DNA from: an uncultured Armatimonadota bacterium
GTDB taxonomy: Bacteria; Armatimonadota; Armatimonadia; Armatimonadales; Armatimonadaceae
NCBI GenBank assembly: GCA_903881535.1
Contig: CAIRTT010000351.1
Coordinates: 1 to 33,923 of the forward strand
Length of the DNA stretch: 33,923 nt
Direction of reading: 5' to 3'
The translations under genes and the position numbers were made by a program. This document shows, in pieces, positions 32,814-33,923 of this stretch. Position 1 is the first letter of the stretch. The number at the start of each line of letters is the position of its first letter. Below the pieces are notes generated by a model that saw nothing but the letters and a program-made list of their open reading frames with translations, was not told the DNA's origin and did not search any database.

Positions 32814-33923
32814 GTGTCTGATGTTCTCCCTGCTTTTCTGGTAAAGCAGATTGAAAATGCCGGAATCATGGCAACGCCCCAGCCCGATGTAACTGCGTGG
32901 ATTGGCTCGGATAAACGCACGGGTCGCCCGGTGATGGTTCGGCGGATACCCAACACACAAGTGGCACAAAGTCGACTGACGACAGCGCTTGATGCCGTCC
33001 ATCAAACGGTTGTACCGTTCCGCCGTTGGATGCTCATTGATGACAATATCTACACCGTCAGGGATGTCCTTAAGGGAAAGAATCTCCGCCAGTATTGGAT
33101 GGGTGTCGGCGGGCGTGCGGATACGGAGACGCTTCGGCGCTGGATTGTGCCACTCCTAGATGGACTAGCCGCTTTTCACGCTGTGGGAGCAGTACATGGT
33201 GGGCTTTCCTTGGACAACTTAATCGTCGGGGATGACCTACGGATGTACATTACCGATGGAGGCATCTGCGACCCCATGGCGGCACACCATGCAACTGTAT
33301 ACGGACCTGGAGCTGGGCCCGCATCTGATATTGCCGCTGTGACCAAGCTGGTAATCGCTCTTCTTCCAAAATCTGGTCCCTTTGCAAGCCCAGTTGTACG
33401 TGCCCGTGTTGAAGGACTTGTGTTGCGCTGCGAGACACTTGCCGCTATCCGGGAGGTCCTTGAAGGCCTGGACGGAATCGCGATGGACAGTATCACCAAA
33501 GCCGGTGGTCAACCCAGCGCGGGCGACATGCAGAGTGGATTGCCAGGAACGCGTGTCGACAAAGGACATCCAAGGCTGGTTTGTGATCAGCTCGATCGCT
33601 GCACCATTGTTGCAGGGAGTGGCGGCGAGCTGAATCTGTCTATTCGCAATACAGGCGAGGCGACATTACTCATTCGGGTCGTCGCCACCCAGCACCCTTG
33701 GCTCAATGTTCGCCAGATACCTCTACCGATTGTGATTGCTCCAAATGGAACAGGCAGAATCCCGTTTGTCGTGAGCGCTGCTCGCCTCGCCCCCGGGGAT
33801 TATAGGAGTCAGGTGTTTCTGTCGACCAATGCACCAGGAGGCCAGGCCGAAAACCTCGCCAGTGGATGGTATCGACACACAGCAGCTGTCACTGCACGTA
33901 TTATCAACGCAAGTTACCGGTGA
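32814..33923 (+). CDS. Predicted pseudokinase with C-terminal Ig-like domain
   Basis: The 369-residue product resembles a bacterial Ser/Thr kinase fold from about residue 25 to 220 but lacks key residues. The ATP lysine position is Arg (R43 in VMVRRIP), HRD is HGG (128-130) in HGGLSLDNLIV, and the Mg-binding DFG is DGG (148-150); only the loop Asn (N135) is kept. After a linker, residues 255-365 form an Ig-like beta-sandwich (PWLNVRQIPLPIVIAPNGTG...GDYRSQVFLSTN) like the N-terminal domain of the preceding protein. The start is GTG at 32814, immediately after the upstream TAA, and the stop is the last codon of the window. No membrane segment is present. A binding or regulatory role is inferred; catalysis is unlikely. 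Confidence 0.72.
   Translation: MSDVLPAFLVKQIENAGIMATPQPDVTAWIGSDKRTGRPVMVRRIPNTQVAQSRLTTALDAVHQTVVPFRRWMLIDDNIYTVRDVLKGKNLRQYWMGVGGRADTETLRRWIVPLLDGLAAFHAVGAVHGGLSLDNLIVGDDLRMYITDGGICDPMAAHHATVYGPGAGPASDIAAVTKLVIALLPKSGPFASPVVRARVEGLVLRCETLAAIREVLEGLDGIAMDSITKAGGQPSAGDMQSGLPGTRVDKGHPRLVCDQLDRCTIVAGSGGELNLSIRNTGEATLLIRVVATQHPWLNVRQIPLPIVIAPNGTGRIPFVVSAARLAPGDYRSQVFLSTNAPGGQAENLASGWYRHTAAVTARIINASYR

Overview
The window is a compact, moderately GC-rich bacterial chromosome segment. It carries 24 protein-coding genes, one of them cut by the left edge, plus short regulatory gaps. No tRNA, rRNA, CRISPR array, insertion sequence or prophage was recognised. Most genes are housekeeping and fall in tight same-strand runs. 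The phylum is not certain. The layout, the large RpoB insertions and a C-terminal eukaryotic-like PQQ/kinase-like gene pair would suit a deep-branching lineage such as Armatimonadota or Chloroflexota, but this is a low-confidence guess. TTG and GTG starts look common.

Region 1 (1-12725, minus strand): an SOS mutagenesis cassette (imuB, then dnaE2 running off the edge) lies under a promoter flanked by two LexA-like boxes. Next come a GYF-domain membrane protein with its own terminator, a GT4 glycosyltransferase, a DUF192 protein, an excisionase-type HTH protein, queA, ndk and a small secreted Cys-rich protein. After a 406-bp gap come a XerC-type recombinase and an HNH endonuclease in one pair, then alr and greA in another.

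Region 2 (12717-22920): greA and rpoB are transcribed away from each other from two well-formed sigma-70-type promoters whose -35 boxes are 30 bp apart. rpoB and rpoC follow without the usual rplKAJL genes upstream and end at a strong terminator. A secreted parvulin-type prolyl isomerase follows, with its own terminator. RpoB has two lineage-specific insertions, one holding a four-cysteine zinc-ribbon motif, and a Ser where E. coli has His526 in the rifampicin pocket.

Region 3 (22936-31098, minus strand): ten genes read in one direction with gaps of at most 32 bp or small overlaps: rmlA, an rmlC-like epimerase, a zinc-ribbon miniprotein, a Nudix hydrolase, uvrA, a GNAT acetyltransferase, a ThuA-like protein, a VanX-type D,D-dipeptidase, an 80-residue unknown and xerD.

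Region 4 (31141-33923, plus strand): a two-gene unit with a clear promoter and almost no leader. It encodes a cytoplasmic zinc-ribbon/PQQ-like beta-propeller protein and, directly after its stop codon, a predicted pseudokinase. Both carry an Ig-like beta-sandwich segment. This pair is the best candidate for an undescribed system.
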